Positions 22,905 to 34,020 of a DNA stretch of 64,000 bases are shown here, piece after piece. Origin of the DNA: Nectonema munidae (lineage: Eukaryota; Nematomorpha; Nectonematoida; Nectonematidae); the NCBI GenBank assembly GCA_030549495.1, contig JAUIRK010001055.1, positions 619,001-683,000 on the forward strand. The letters are read 5' to 3'. The first letter of the stretch is position 1, and the number at the start of each line of letters is the position of its first letter. The notes under the pieces are model-generated. The model had not been told where the DNA came from. It saw only the letters and a list, made by a program, of their open reading frames with translations, and searched no databases. The translations under genes and the position numbers were made by a program.

Positions 22905-24486
22905 TCTGTTTTTATGTGCATTTTTTGAATAAAGTTTTTTTCAATTTAAGTTATTTTAAAGAAATATAGATACTTCTTTAAAATGCATGTTGTTATCCAC
23001 GCGTTTTATTCCGATGATAACTGAGTTGCAGGGTATCCCGTTTGGATTATTATTTAATATGTCGATGCACAGCGGGTGTGGTTTGTGTCTGTACAAACTA
23101 GAAATGTCACTCTATCCTTGTACTTTTTATAGCTTTATTATAAGATGACTTGTCTTCTCCGGGAATATCTATTGCTCGGATACCGTGATATTGTGAGGCT
23201 CCAGTGTATAAAATACTTCTTATACTTGGCGCATATTAGTAATAAACTTTTTTCTTAGATTTGTTGCACAACGAATCTATAAAATAGGAAGTTATGGAAA
23301 TAACTCATAAAGTGAAATAAAAGAAATGAAAATTTTATTTTAACAAAAGATAAATTTATATTCCAAATCTGAATTCATCAAGTTGATGCTTTTTTTTTAT
23401 GAAAAAGAAACTCCCAGTAATGTCATTAGTTCAAAAAGGGAGTAACTGAATGTTTCTAAAATAAAAATGAAGTTAAATTAAATAAAATATTCGGAAAGTA
23501 AATAAGATTCAATAATAAAAATTTTTAAAAGTTTCTTAACTAAATTATATAATGATAAAGAGAGCGCTTTTTTCCAGGATAGAAATTTTTTGGACCAAAA
23601 AAACCTGCATATAAGTACTATACAGCTTCATATTGAGCATTACCAGATCTCTGGAATCTCCGTCATAAATAATACTTATTCCTCGCAGTACGGATCATGG
23701 ATTTTTACTCCACTTATATATTTATACTTAATTTTACAGGAAATAAAAAATATGTAACCTAGTGAACAATTACCATATAATTTTAGTTTAAACTATTGAG
23801 TACATAACAGATTTTATTTTTTGTATAATCATAGTATTTGGTAATTTTACAAAATTATGCCGTCAAACCAACCAATTACAAATTTAATGATAGTTTATGA
23901 AGAAAAATCAAAAGGTTTCGTGAATAATCCAAAGTATATTGTTCAGCCAAGAGATATATTTACGAGTTAAAAAAAAAGCATGAACTAGACCAGTGGTTCA
24001 CAACCTTTTTCTTCCTAACGCCCCTTTGACTGAAATTTTTTTCACCACTCACCCATGTTTAACGATTTAAAAGATGAACGAATAAAATACATTTTTTATA
24101 AGAAAATTAAATATTTTTTATAAAAAAAATATCAACCATGAAAAATGCTAGAGAATTTAATGAATTCCTTAAAAAAGGGCGAGATTACTAATCGAGATTA
24201 AAAACGGGTTTTGATAAATTGATAGTATTTTTCAAATTTTTGTAGATTAGGAAAATAGAGAGAAATTTCTTGACTAAGATATGCTACATGGTGTTTAATG
24301 GTCGGTCTCCAAGACATCTTTAATGATCAAAATCTTATTTTCATCAACAAATATGTTCGAAAATCTAGCAAAATTATTCTGGTCTAAGAATGCCATAATT
24401 CCAGCTTCATTTCAAAAGCTGACAATTTTTTTTATGACAATGGAGTACTTGGCCCAAGGTTAAAGGAATTCATAGATTCAAATCAG
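22905..24486. other. Non-coding right half of the Mutator element
   Basis: No open frame of interest. A segment starting CAGTGGTTCACAACC (near 23991) has the start of a hAT MITE, but no matching right end was found. The DNA at 22990-23260 is somewhat GC-richer and unexplained. Confidence 0.4.
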
Positions 24487-24922
24487 GGGCGCACATCATC
24501 AAAATTATTGGGGGTGAATTTTTTTTGCAATTTTCAAAATTAGTGGTCTGGAAATACCACGGGAGATCAAATATTCAAGCAATCCCTTAAAATAGAGTGT
24601 ATTCAGCGCATACCTAAATTTATAAGACTATTTTATATTTTTTTACAAAATTGGTAAAATTTAAATACTATACTTCCAGCGAAAATATTTTAATTAAATT
24701 TGTATATCGCATATACACTAGTTAAAAAAAAACAAAAAATGTTGGGGCGAATAGGCTTTTCATTTAAAAATGAAGTAGTCTATCAGGCACACTACAGGAA
24801 TTGGTGAAAGGATATTTGATTGATAGAGAAAACAAATGACTGAAGGTAGGAGAGTAAAGTAGTCTGAAGGAAAAGAGTCTACTAGACACCCTGCGATGTT
24901 TATATGAAAAAAATATGTTTGA
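24487..24922 (+). repeat. CAGGGGCG-family repeat, uninterrupted copy
   Basis: Starts CAGGGGCGCACATC and ends near the CCCTGCGATGTTTATATG motif. It is closely related to both ends of 2773-3984 but lacks the nested palindromes there. Inserted in the right half of the Mutator element. Confidence 0.65.
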
Positions 24923-24936
24923 TTCAGGGGCGCACA

Positions 24937-25150
24937 TCCTTGAAATTATTGGAGGAGCGGACTTTCAAGCGTCTTCCAAAAAAGACAATAAATTTTTGTG
25001 AATTTCTACTCCTCTCTTGCCTATTCTATTTCATTCTTAATTAAGCTTAATATAAACTTTAACCCCCGCCCTATTAAGCTTAGCCAGCAATTAATGAAGA
25101 CTTATAGATGCGCACCATCTCCAAATTTTATGTAGAAAGGGGGTAAAGGG
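24937..25150 (+). repeat. Second CAGGGGCGCACATC repeat, diverged
   Basis: Begins CAGGGGCGCACATCCTTGAA, almost identical over its first 30 bases to the start at 24487 and in the same orientation, then diverges. It contains an inverted-looking GATGCGCACCATC near 25107. It ends near the Mutator right TIR. Confidence 0.45.
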
Positions 25151-25391
25151 GTTTTACTTTAGATGAAACTATAGACATAGCGAACTTGGACAAAAAGAAA
25201 AGAATAAAAAAAAACAATAAAAAAAAGAAAGTGTTAAAATTTTAATGAGTAGCTAAAAATAATCGTGAAATAAGATAAATCTTCTTTCTAAAATCATTTT
25301 TCTTTTTTGAAAGTTAAAATTTAGAGAAAAAGTATGCTTCTAACAAAAAACTGTACCTCAGCGCGTCTGAGCGCGTTTTTTAGTACTACCC
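25151..25391 (+). repeat. Mutator right TIR
   Basis: About 241 bp, the reverse complement of 19114-19352. The outer end reads AGTACTACCC, followed directly by the 9-bp duplication ACCAAAATG. Confidence 0.85.
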
Positions 25392-25400
25392 ACCAAAATG

Positions 25401-25934
25401 GATTTCTAAATTCTCTGTTCATACAAAACAATTCCACACATGGCTACTTCACTCGCTCCAACCTTCTCTCCCATATTCCTGAAGTCAGTGAAAAATCTCT
25501 CTTTCGTTCAATACTTCTTAGAACGTTTTTCCTTGTGAATTTCTTTCTTCCCAAGCTTGATCTGCAAAATCGTAAAGGATTCAAAACTTCTTTGCAAGCT
25601 TTGTTTTTTACTTGAAAGTGTTCCTAATACAATCACATTTCACAAATTTATGTTTTATATTCAAATAAATATAAACAAATAAATATATATATATTACATA
25701 TATATAATACACTATTGTTTACATATATTTTTTTTATTTTTATTTGTCTGTATCTTTTTATTCTTCACCGTATTGATATGTCCATCTCGCATGAGTTATT
25801 GAAATCACGATGAAGTACCTTTCCTTCCTTTTTCTTCTCTTGTGGTGATGGGCCATATGTTGTGATTTTTTTTTTTATTATCAAAAGTTTTTCATATTTT
25901 GTTTTCTAATAATAAAAATTTCTTCTTCTTCTTC
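25401..25934 (+). mobile_element. LINE ORF2 C-terminus, 3' UTR and (TTC)n tail
   Basis: Continues LINE ORF2 after the Mutator insertion: about 70 codons containing NSTHGYFTRSNLLSHIPEV, the usual IH.Y.TR...L..P motif near the ORF2 end of CR1/Jockey elements, then TGA at 25613-25615. The UTR is AT-rich with TATATA runs and ends AATAAAAATTTC(TTC)n at 25934, exactly where the 184-bp repeat begins. Confidence 0.8.
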
Positions 25935-26118
25935 TAAATACGTTTTTCCTACTGTAGTTTGTATTTTTTTAGAAATACTTGTACTGCGCATTATTTTGTA
26001 ATTTTATAAGATTTGAGAAAAAACTAGGCCAATATATTTTTAAAGGGGTCAGAGATGCAGTAACGTGTAAAATAGGTGTCAAAGCTAGGTTTAAATATAT
26101 GCTTTTGAAATCATTACT
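25935..26118 (+). repeat. 184-bp direct repeat, right copy
   Basis: Second copy of 15152-15335, with one base different. It starts directly after the LINE's TTC tail. Confidence 0.85.
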
Positions 26119-26189
26119 AAAGTAGTAAGATTGAGAAAGCACTCAGAAATGAAATACTTTTATTTATTTATACTCCATGGTAACAGAAA

Positions 26190-27295
26190 ATGTGGAAAAG
26201 ATAATATTATGAAAGAACGCGCGTGTTCTGTTTATTATGGAGTAATTAACTGGGGGTATACTAATATATATAATATTGAAACTATACAAAAAAACATAAT
26301 AAGAGTTGTTTTTAGTTTAAAATATAATAGTCATACTTCAGCTTATTTTTCCGATACTCTATACTTAAGGTGAGCGATATTTATCAAATTCAGATGTGTA
26401 AATTTATTTACAAGTTTTTTTACACATATCTCCCTCCAATCTTTAATAATTGGTTTACCTATTAATATCAGTCAACACACTATTTTTTGAGATATCAACA
26501 TAAGTTTTTTAAACCATTAAATAAAAAAGTTTTTAATAAAAATTGCATAAATGATAGATAAATTAACTATTGGAATAAATTTTTGCATCATAAAGACTTT
26601 GTTCATAATAGCTATTACAGTTTCAAAAAAAAAGTAAAAAAAATTTTCATTGATAATTATTCAACTGTTTGTTATATTGAAAACTGTTATATATGCCAAT
26701 CTTGTACATATAATACTTAATTTTTTAGTTCTTTTATATATTAAATAATTGTTATATATATATATATATATTTAATTACATATATAGAATACATTGTTAT
26801 ATATATTTAATATAAAATTTTAAATATATATTTTTATAAAATACACTTAACCCTATGTCTCCTTAAGTAAATTGTATGATTGTATCTATTTTAAATGATG
26901 ATCATCCAGCGGCTTCTTTTCTTTTGATGACCTGAAGTGAAACATCTCTGGTTAAGATTTCTCAAATTCAAAGTAAATGTCCATAATCAAATATACATTT
27001 TTTTTCTCTCTCGATTTTATTTTTATGTTGTACTCAAATAAATTTTTCTTCTTTTTTTTCTTTCTTTTCATCACATATTTATCCTATTTTTCTTCAGTTT
27101 TTTTACTGTAATCAGAAAAAAACTGATGTATCATATAAAAGACATACTTTACCTTTTTTTTTTTACAAATCTCACAAATTCAATGTTTCATAATTTCATT
27201 GACTTTTTAATTCATTTTTGACTCTGTTATATCTCTGTGGTGTATGTATGAAATAAATTCTTCTTCTTCTTCTTCTTCTTCTTCTTCTTCTTCTG
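26190..27295 (+). mobile_element. Second LINE, 5'-truncated (different subfamily)
   Basis: Plus-strand frame with YYGVINWGYTNIYNIETIQK, IIRVVFSLKYNSH and IYQIQMCKFIYKFF is the C-terminal thumb/connection part of a CR1/Jockey-type ORF2 (compare YG..IWG....L..LQ...R.IF). The frame is interrupted by stops. Its end (YIENCYICQSCTYNT, stop near 26719) differs from the larger LINE, so it is another subfamily. The 3' UTR includes a TATATA run (26750-26770) and ends AAATAAATTC(TTC)n at 27257-27295, about 13 TTC units. Confidence 0.7.
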
Positions 27296-28040
27296 TCAAA
27301 AATTAGACTCTGCATTACTGATCTAGGCCACTTAATTTTTTTTATCATATAAGAATCACCTTCGTTGCTTTAATAACTGATGAGTCCAAAAATCTAATGA
27401 CAAAGACACTCTAGTCTTCCAAGGATAACTGTAATAGTAAAGAGCAATAAATTAAACCAGTAGTGGGAAGCTTAAGGCTGATGAAGTTTTTATCGTTGTC
27501 AAAGATGACAATTTGCTGTGTTGTAGCATCTGTAATGATAAATTGATCTATTTGACAAAATTAATTCAAGAAAAAGTACTAAGCCAAGAGGCTTTCCATG
27601 ACTTCACTTCTATTCATAATAATAATAATCAGTTTTATGGTTCGCTTCCCAGCTAGCTATATTTCATAACAATCATATCATTCATATCAGTCAGTTTTAT
27701 TACAACTATTTATGGTCACGCTATTTGTTCAATTCTACATCACCAGTTTTTTCTATCTTATTCATCGCCTAATTATAGATTTATTTTCGTCATATCTTAC
27801 TCAACTACTTCTCTACTTGTTATTTTGTGTCTTCTCTTATTTTTTCTTTGTAACATTTTTAATCAATTCTTCTGTTATATAAATATTATGAAGAAAAATA
27901 TAAATATATAAATATTATGTGCAATTGTTATATAAATATTTATTTATTCCTAATGGTTGCTCTTTATTACAAACAATATTCATTCATCGCTAATATTTTT
28001 TTTTTCCCGATTTCAAATAAATTCTTTTTCTTCTTCTTCT
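27296..28040 (+). mobile_element. Probable third LINE 3' end
   Basis: Non-coding, ending TTTCAAATAAATTCTTTTTCTTCTTCTTC (about 28010-28040), the same AATAAA plus TTC architecture as the two LINE ends upstream. There is no recognisable ORF2, so only the 3' UTR would be present. Inference from tail structure and position. Confidence 0.4.
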
Positions 28041-28488
28041 GTTGGTCTTCTACTTATATGGCAGACCATCTTAATATTTGCTTTTCTAATGCTTTATTTA
28101 TATTGTTTACTTTACACAAACCTCTATTTACTTAGTCTAGATTTTGGATTTAAATTATGCATAATAAGTTTGTTAGATTTTTAAAAATGGAGAATATTTT
28201 CTTTTTCTATTCATAAAACCCTTGCTTTTTACATTATAAATATTACTGTTTTTAAATATTTGTCAATATTTAATAGTTACTTTTTGAATTATATTTCAAA
28301 TATTATATTCTCTTTAATAGATGAAAGTATTTATTTTATTCTTCTTGATTATTTTCCCCACTCTAAGTTTACCAATCCACCTTCTTCATGAAAACATTCT
28401 TGGGTAATTTTTTGCAGTATTAATAAAAGTTTTTTTTTAATAGTTTTTTGACTATAAAGTCAGAAATTAATGTCGGATAGTTAATTAA

Positions 28489-28614
28489 CGGGTTAGCGGT
28501 CTGAGTCGACACTTGCGACTTTACAAAATTATAAATCGTCTGCATTTATAAATGCTTTTTAATACAAATCTGCTTTACATTAGACATTATCTGATTAATT
28601 TGGTCTTTAATCTG
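28489..28614. mobile_element. TTAA-flanked MITE, related to 7645-7763
   Basis: Bracketed by TTAA (28485-28488 and 28615-28618). Its core matches the 7645 MITE (AATCGTCTGC..TTTATAAATG, TCTGCTTTACATTAGA). The termini are more decayed than in the other copy. Confidence 0.5.
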
Positions 28615-28618
28615 TTAA

Positions 28619-31052
28619 AAACGTCTATATTTGTTTAATGCACGGGTGCACATCTGGGAAAGGAGCCGTGCGACGCCTCGTTCCTCATGTGATTCGATTG
28701 AGGGGAGGGGGGGGGGGGGTGAAAAAGCCTTTCGCTCCACCAATAATTTTCAATTTTATATCATTAAAAGACTCGTTTTGTTTGTGAGTAGACCTACCAT
28801 ATCACCTTACTTGTCTTACAATTGAGTTTCAAGAACAAATTCTTTTAATAAATAAATTGTGAAAATTATAACAAAAAGTCGTAATGCTGTAAATTCTATA
28901 ATTTTTTTCTAATAATTTTTTTGAAAATTTTTTTAATATTCAAATTGAAGAAATATTTTTTTGTATATGAATTATTGCTATATATAAATTAGGTGGCAAG
29001 TTGAATACTATTAAATAATTATATCTAAAAGATAATTAATACTAATTTTCAAAAATAACGAAACTTTTTCTGTAATTAGTTTTGAAGCAATTTTCATGTT
29101 AACCAGACAAAAATAGAAAATATTTTTAATTCAATATAAGTATAATATATATTTTTTGTATAGGACCATAATGTGTAAAATTTCTTCATTTTTTACAAGT
29201 ACCATAGCTAAAGGCACACGCAAGGCATCTTTCGAAATGACATATCGTGTTAGTAAAGTGTACATATATCCAGTGGCGCGAAATATTTATATTTTCAGTT
29301 TGACACCCTCCTCTCTTTTAACACGTGTCATAATGCATTGATGAGTGCTCTTGGTCACCTTATCTCCCTTGCTCATCTTCGCACCCACTTCTTACACCCG
29401 CTTACCATAACTTTCTTGATTACATTTTAATATTAATTAAACTTAATAATTTATTGTTAATTGATATTATTCATTAAGACATCAAAAAGATTTAAAACTG
29501 GTTTCTTATCTTCTACATTCAACTAAAGATCATACTGCGGCACTTTTATAGTTTATCTTATGCTAATCTGTTTGCATCCTTTTTTTTGGCCTATCAAAGC
29601 AATTTGCTTCTTCTATGAATACCACATGATTCACAAACTTTTATTCTGAAAACCTTTAAATTAAGCTTGGGCAATAATTTATATGCAATAATTTAAAGGT
29701 GAATGAAGAGGTATAGACTTAATACTATAATAATATTCTTTGCATACAAAGATGTACATATCCAAGTATTTTTTCATTAAAATATTAATCTGTTTTCCAG
29801 AAATTTAGAATGAATGACGGTGAATATTTCAACATCGACGCAATCAAAGCGACACAAAAAAGCATATCCTGCGTAACAGCCATAACCTTATATGATTTAG
29901 GTTTATTTTTAGTTATTTTAATCAAATCTTTTTTAATTCAGTGTAGCAAGATATCTGTATAAAAGTAAATCAGGCGCTAGTAATTTTTTATCATAAGCTA
30001 TTTAATATTTTATACCTAACTTTTAATTTGGCTGGCTGCGTTCTGATTATATTTAGATTTTTCTTTTATTCTTTTTGTTTGATGTAGTATACATAAATTG
30101 AACCTTATTTTCATCAAAGATACTTCAAGATACACCTAGATGTATGCCAGTTTTAAATCGGAGTTTTCAATTCAATATATGGAAAGTTATGTGCAGAATG
30201 ATAATTTGCACATATAATGGATCAACTTTATAAAGCATTTGAAAGTTTACTTTGGGTATTTTGTTCCTTAATTTATGTAGTCCAGTCCAATCAGATCTGT
30301 AGATATTATTGCCTTGTTCAATCGGGTTCAAACTATAGATGGTCTAGTTAGGGCACCGCACGGATCTATTTTCTTCAACCCATGTCTGCTCATAACCGTT
30401 TAAACTTTAATATGCTAACCTAAACCCTGTAGGTATTTTCAAATATTTTTTCAGCCAGTCTTTATCTGCCTTTTTCAATATAGTTAAATTTATAGTGAGA
30501 AAAGGATTCGATACCAAGTATGAATATTTCCATATGATTTACTTGAAAAAATGCCAGTCTCAATTATCATTCATCACAACCTCAAAAGAGAGTAGACTAT
30601 GGGAAACAGGCCTGATTTTAACCCATTTTGTGAATTGGAATACAATCAAGTATGTGGGAAACATGAGTTTAACTGTATTAACCTTTTTAAATGAATTATA
30701 AGCTCAACTGAGGTTTGATTTTTTTCTTGATTATTTTATTTTAACAAACAGCTTATCTTCGACAATTCTAAAATGAGTTATTTCTTCATCTTAAAATTTG
30801 AAAGTCAGATTAGAACGTCAAACTCCTTCTACAAATCATAAAACACATTTGTCATTATGATTACAATCCAATTTATGTTAAAATCTAAGGTTTCCATCGT
30901 GAAACGCAAAAAATGAATATTCAATGAGCATGTACCTGGCGAACCTGGAGAAAGCTAACCCTATACAATTCACGATTGGGTTTCATTCGTTTCTCTATCA
31001 ATTATTGCAATTTGGCTATAAATCAAAAAATATATGTTTGTGAATTTTCAAG
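28619..31052. other. Gene-poor AT-rich region
   Basis: No gene recognised. A G-tract sits at about 28703-28719. A slightly GC-richer patch at 29200-29400 and an open stretch at 30495-30701 show no known motif. Confidence 0.4.
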
Positions 31053-32175
31053 TAGAATTATATTCATATAACTTCGTCAATAAAACATATAAACAACAAA
31101 ATACTTGATTAAAACATAGTCTTTTAAACATACGAGACCATTCAAGATAGTTCAACAAGACATTTTGCTATCAATTAATTTGATTTCTCCTGTAGCTTTG
31201 CCAAAGTATTGATTTAACAAAAATACACAATTGACAAAACATAAGATAGTGTTAAAATGGTCCATATAATTTCTTTATCAAAATAATCAAAGTAGTTTTA
31301 ACGAAGGAAATAACTAATTTTATCAATTTCTAACTAACTAAATAAATAAATCCTTTTTTTGAAAATATTATTTTAAGTGTCAGTTTTGAGTACAACAATT
31401 CATTATTTGCGAATCGATATTTAAAATTCGTATTTGTTATAGGACATCTACTCCCATCCTCTAAGACGCCTCACTTCCCTGATGGAACGAGAATTAACAT
31501 CCCGATATGGTTACTGACCTACATCAAGAGTTCCAAGCAGAAATCTTTTGCAATGTCTCTTCCATACGGATATAAGTAAAATGCGTTTTTTCAATCACAT
31601 CCTCTGCCTTCAAAACATAACTCCCTCGTTCATTTAGTCGATCTTCTAGAGATATTCTCTTAGCGAATCCTTTTGTCGTCAATCTAAACAAATTAAGCCC
31701 TCAATTCTATCAAATTGGGTTGTGTCTTCTCTACATCTTTGCTCATTCCTCAGAAGCCTTGGACTTGAGCAAAACTCTGCTATATGTACAAATTCTTTAT
31801 TATGTTTAAATTAAACGGCTATAACGAAATTGCCGGTATAGCGTACTAATTTCCTAACCACCCCTTAAGCCACAGAGTCATTATAAAGTGACCTGATATA
31901 ACGAAGCTCCCCTAACCACACGAGTTTACAGGAAGGTCTCGTATGTTTAAAAGACTATGGTTTAATCAAGGGCTTTGTTGAAATTTATTTCAATCGTATC
32001 GCGAAGTTAACATATGATATTATGAGCGAGAGCTACAATGTTGCATAAGGACTATGGCGGTTCTTGCCATCACGAAGATGGAAATGACGATGACTTTGTT
32101 AAAGAGGTGTAACAATCATATTTTTGTATTCACTACTTATATGTTTTATTGACGAATTTATATGAATATAATTTA
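31053..32175. repeat. Foldback element with two-part inverted arms
   Basis: 31053-31091 pairs with 32138-32175 (core ATATGTTTTATTGACGAA), and 31104-31140 pairs with 31935-31970 (core CTCGTATGTTTAAAAGACTA). On the left the two arm parts are 12 bp apart; on the right they are separated by 167 bp (31971-32137), which looks like later DNA. The interior is non-coding. Superfamily not assigned. Confidence 0.55.
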
Positions 32176-32254
32176 GATTTACCTGTGTGTCACGTATGCT
32201 TACTACACGATGTATCATATAAAGTGTTTGCATAAAGTAAAATATGTTTTGTCC

Positions 32255-32333
32255 TTCCTGTTATAACGAAATTCGGATATAACCAACTAATATTGACGGC
32301 CAATGGCAGTTCTTTATCACCAGATTCTACTGT
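32255..32333 (-). repeat. pogo/Tigger-like terminal repeat
   Basis: Read on the minus strand from 32333 the sequence begins TACAGTAGAATCTG and continues to a GAATTTCGTTATAAC segment. This is the CAGTAGAATCT...TTATAACG style of pogo/mariner ends in arthropods. Similar ATAACGAAATTGCCGG words occur near 31816-31900. No transposase here. Confidence 0.4.
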
Positions 32334-34020
32334 ATTATGCTCAAGGTAAAAGCCTTTATAAGCAATCAAGAAAGTTATAGATTAATTAGTAAACCTGGCA
32401 ACAATTTTGAAATGATTGGACATTTTTCCAAGTTTTCCTTATGTTTTTTTACATGACTGACACTTGAGGAATCGGAGCGTCGAAAATTTTTATTAGTTTG
32501 GGGGGCGTGTAAAAGTTTAAAGGTAGCTGTGCTTATTTATCAATCTGTTTTTCGCAAGTGTTTATATTCTTGACAAAGTGATAGGCATTTTTCATTTATT
32601 TCTTTTATAAATGTGCATCCACAAAATATGATTAAACTTTTGGGTAATTAAATTTCTTTTTTTTGAATAAAATATTTTAAGGAATCTTTGAAGGAGCGTT
32701 TGGAAGTATAATGATAAAAAATGAAAGAAATATCAAGTTGTAACTTTTTTGTAAAATGCTATGAACATCTTTTATATACTGAGGAGCTGTTATGCCCTTC
32801 CTATCTCTTCTGAAAGTTTAGATATATACTTTTGTTAAATTAATACCAGTAAAAAGATATTTGATATTTCTATATTTTTAAAAATTTATCCCCCTCCCAT
32901 CTCTCTCTCTCCTATAGTCAAGCTAAAGAGGTGTAGATTTAGTCCTGTCTAAGCTATGCATTTGTTTAGAATTTGTTGCTGAATTTAACTTACTTGGTCT
33001 GATTCTGCATAATAAATACGACTTTCGTCCCTTTTTTAACTCACACACTATAAAAATTGCTCAAGAATATACTATTTTAAAGTTCTAGGATTTATGCACA
33101 TATGACATCACTACTTTCAGTAAGCTCTTGAATAAACTATTACATCAAAAATCAAAATTAAGAAATTAGTGCAATTTTGCATGTATCCTTCTTATAAATA
33201 TTCCCACATATCTAGTCTCATTCTTTTATTGTGTACACAATGCGTATATTAAATGCACACTATCTATTTTTATAAATATAATCTCTATCCCTTTTAGTTT
33301 ATTTTATTCACCTTAAAAATATGAAATAGGGGTTTTCAACTGTGAACCCCTGTTCTGTTATGCCAAATCTTGAAGCGGTTTTTTTTACCTTTTAGCTGAT
33401 TTCAATTTTATCCATTACTTTGTGTTATTATTCATCTTAAATAAAACCATTTCTTTCAAAAGCATATTCTAGAAGCATTTCCTTCATAACTAACCTTATA
33501 AATTTAAACAGGAATAGAGTAAACAATTTATGGAACACTAAAAATCTTTAAAAAAAGTAGATTTTTGCCTACAATCGCCTTTATCAAACATGCACTGGGG
33601 ATTAAATGAAGTAAAAAGAATCTACTCTAAAAATTGCTTACTCTCTTCCAATTTACTTGATACCCCAATTTAATGGCTCACCTTCTCCGCCAAATCTATT
33701 TTTATAAATTTAGATTGAAAATAAAAAAACTATTTTTCATAATTTTAATTTCTCCAATTTTGGCCCAAACTATTTCCATTATTTATAATAATCAATAACT
33801 ATTAATAATAGTTGCCCAAAAATTTTTTAATATTCACTATATCGCGCAGTATTAACTTGGCAAGAAGTCGGCCACCAAGTTAACAAGCTTGGAAAGCAGT
33901 GGTATAAGTTTTAAAAACTCTTGAATTCTGCATTTCTGTTACAACACCATCACATAAATTAAGTTAATCGTGTATATATGTGGCGCTGCAATTGTATGCC
34001 TGGATTCTTTCGTTTTTCAG
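32334..34020. other. AT-rich region ahead of a coding-like exon
   Basis: No gene recognised. The last bases form a splice acceptor (TTCTTTCGTTTTTCAG ending 34020). Confidence 0.4.

Larger units (their letters stand above)
19114..25391 (+). mobile_element. Mutator (MULE) transposon with PHD-OTU-DDE transposase
   Basis: A 6278-bp element inserted in LINE ORF2. It has terminal inverted repeats of about 240 bp (19114-19352 and 25151-25391), both starting GGGTAGTACTAAAAAACGCG, and a 9-bp target duplication. The left half carries the transposase gene (exons 20089-22821 and 22871-22904). The right half (22905-25150) is non-coding and contains two CAGGGGCG-type repeats (24487 and 24937) that probably inserted later. 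By eye the two TIRs differ at roughly ten positions. The transposase has a frame change and an in-frame stop, so this copy is inactive. Confidence 0.85.
15336..25934 (+). mobile_element. Jockey/CR1-like LINE, nearly full length, carrying a nested Mutator
   Basis: Without the nested transposon and its duplicated 9 bp the LINE is about 4.3 kb: short 5' leader, ORF1 (zinc-knuckle RNA-binding protein), ORF2 (endonuclease plus reverse transcriptase), 3' UTR and a (TTC)n tail (25920-25934). It is bracketed by the 184-bp direct repeats. ORF1, EN and RT motifs fit the Jockey/CR1 group; ORF1 with CCHC knuckles favours Jockey. ORF2 carries several in-frame stops and frame changes, so the copy is inactive. 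Two further LINE 3' ends with the same kind of TTC tail follow at 27257 and 28017. Confidence 0.85.

Noticed and set aside
15152-26118. The 184-bp repeats as LTRs of an LTR retrotransposon
   Set aside because: No TG..CA ends, primer binding site or polypurine tract was seen, and the interior codes a non-LTR endonuclease and reverse transcriptase with a TTC tail.
15152-26118. Two LINE copies in tandem sharing a 184-bp 5' end
   Set aside because: The LINE remnant after the second repeat belongs to a different subfamily with a different C-terminus, so a shared 5' end is unlikely, though not excluded.
26131-26373. Independent host gene
   Set aside because: The residues after about 26200 match the C-terminal part of LINE reverse transcriptase proteins, and the frame is broken downstream.
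27257-27295. TTC microsatellite as an independent satellite or promoter element
   Set aside because: Its position right after AATAAA at a LINE 3' end explains it as a retrotransposon tail.
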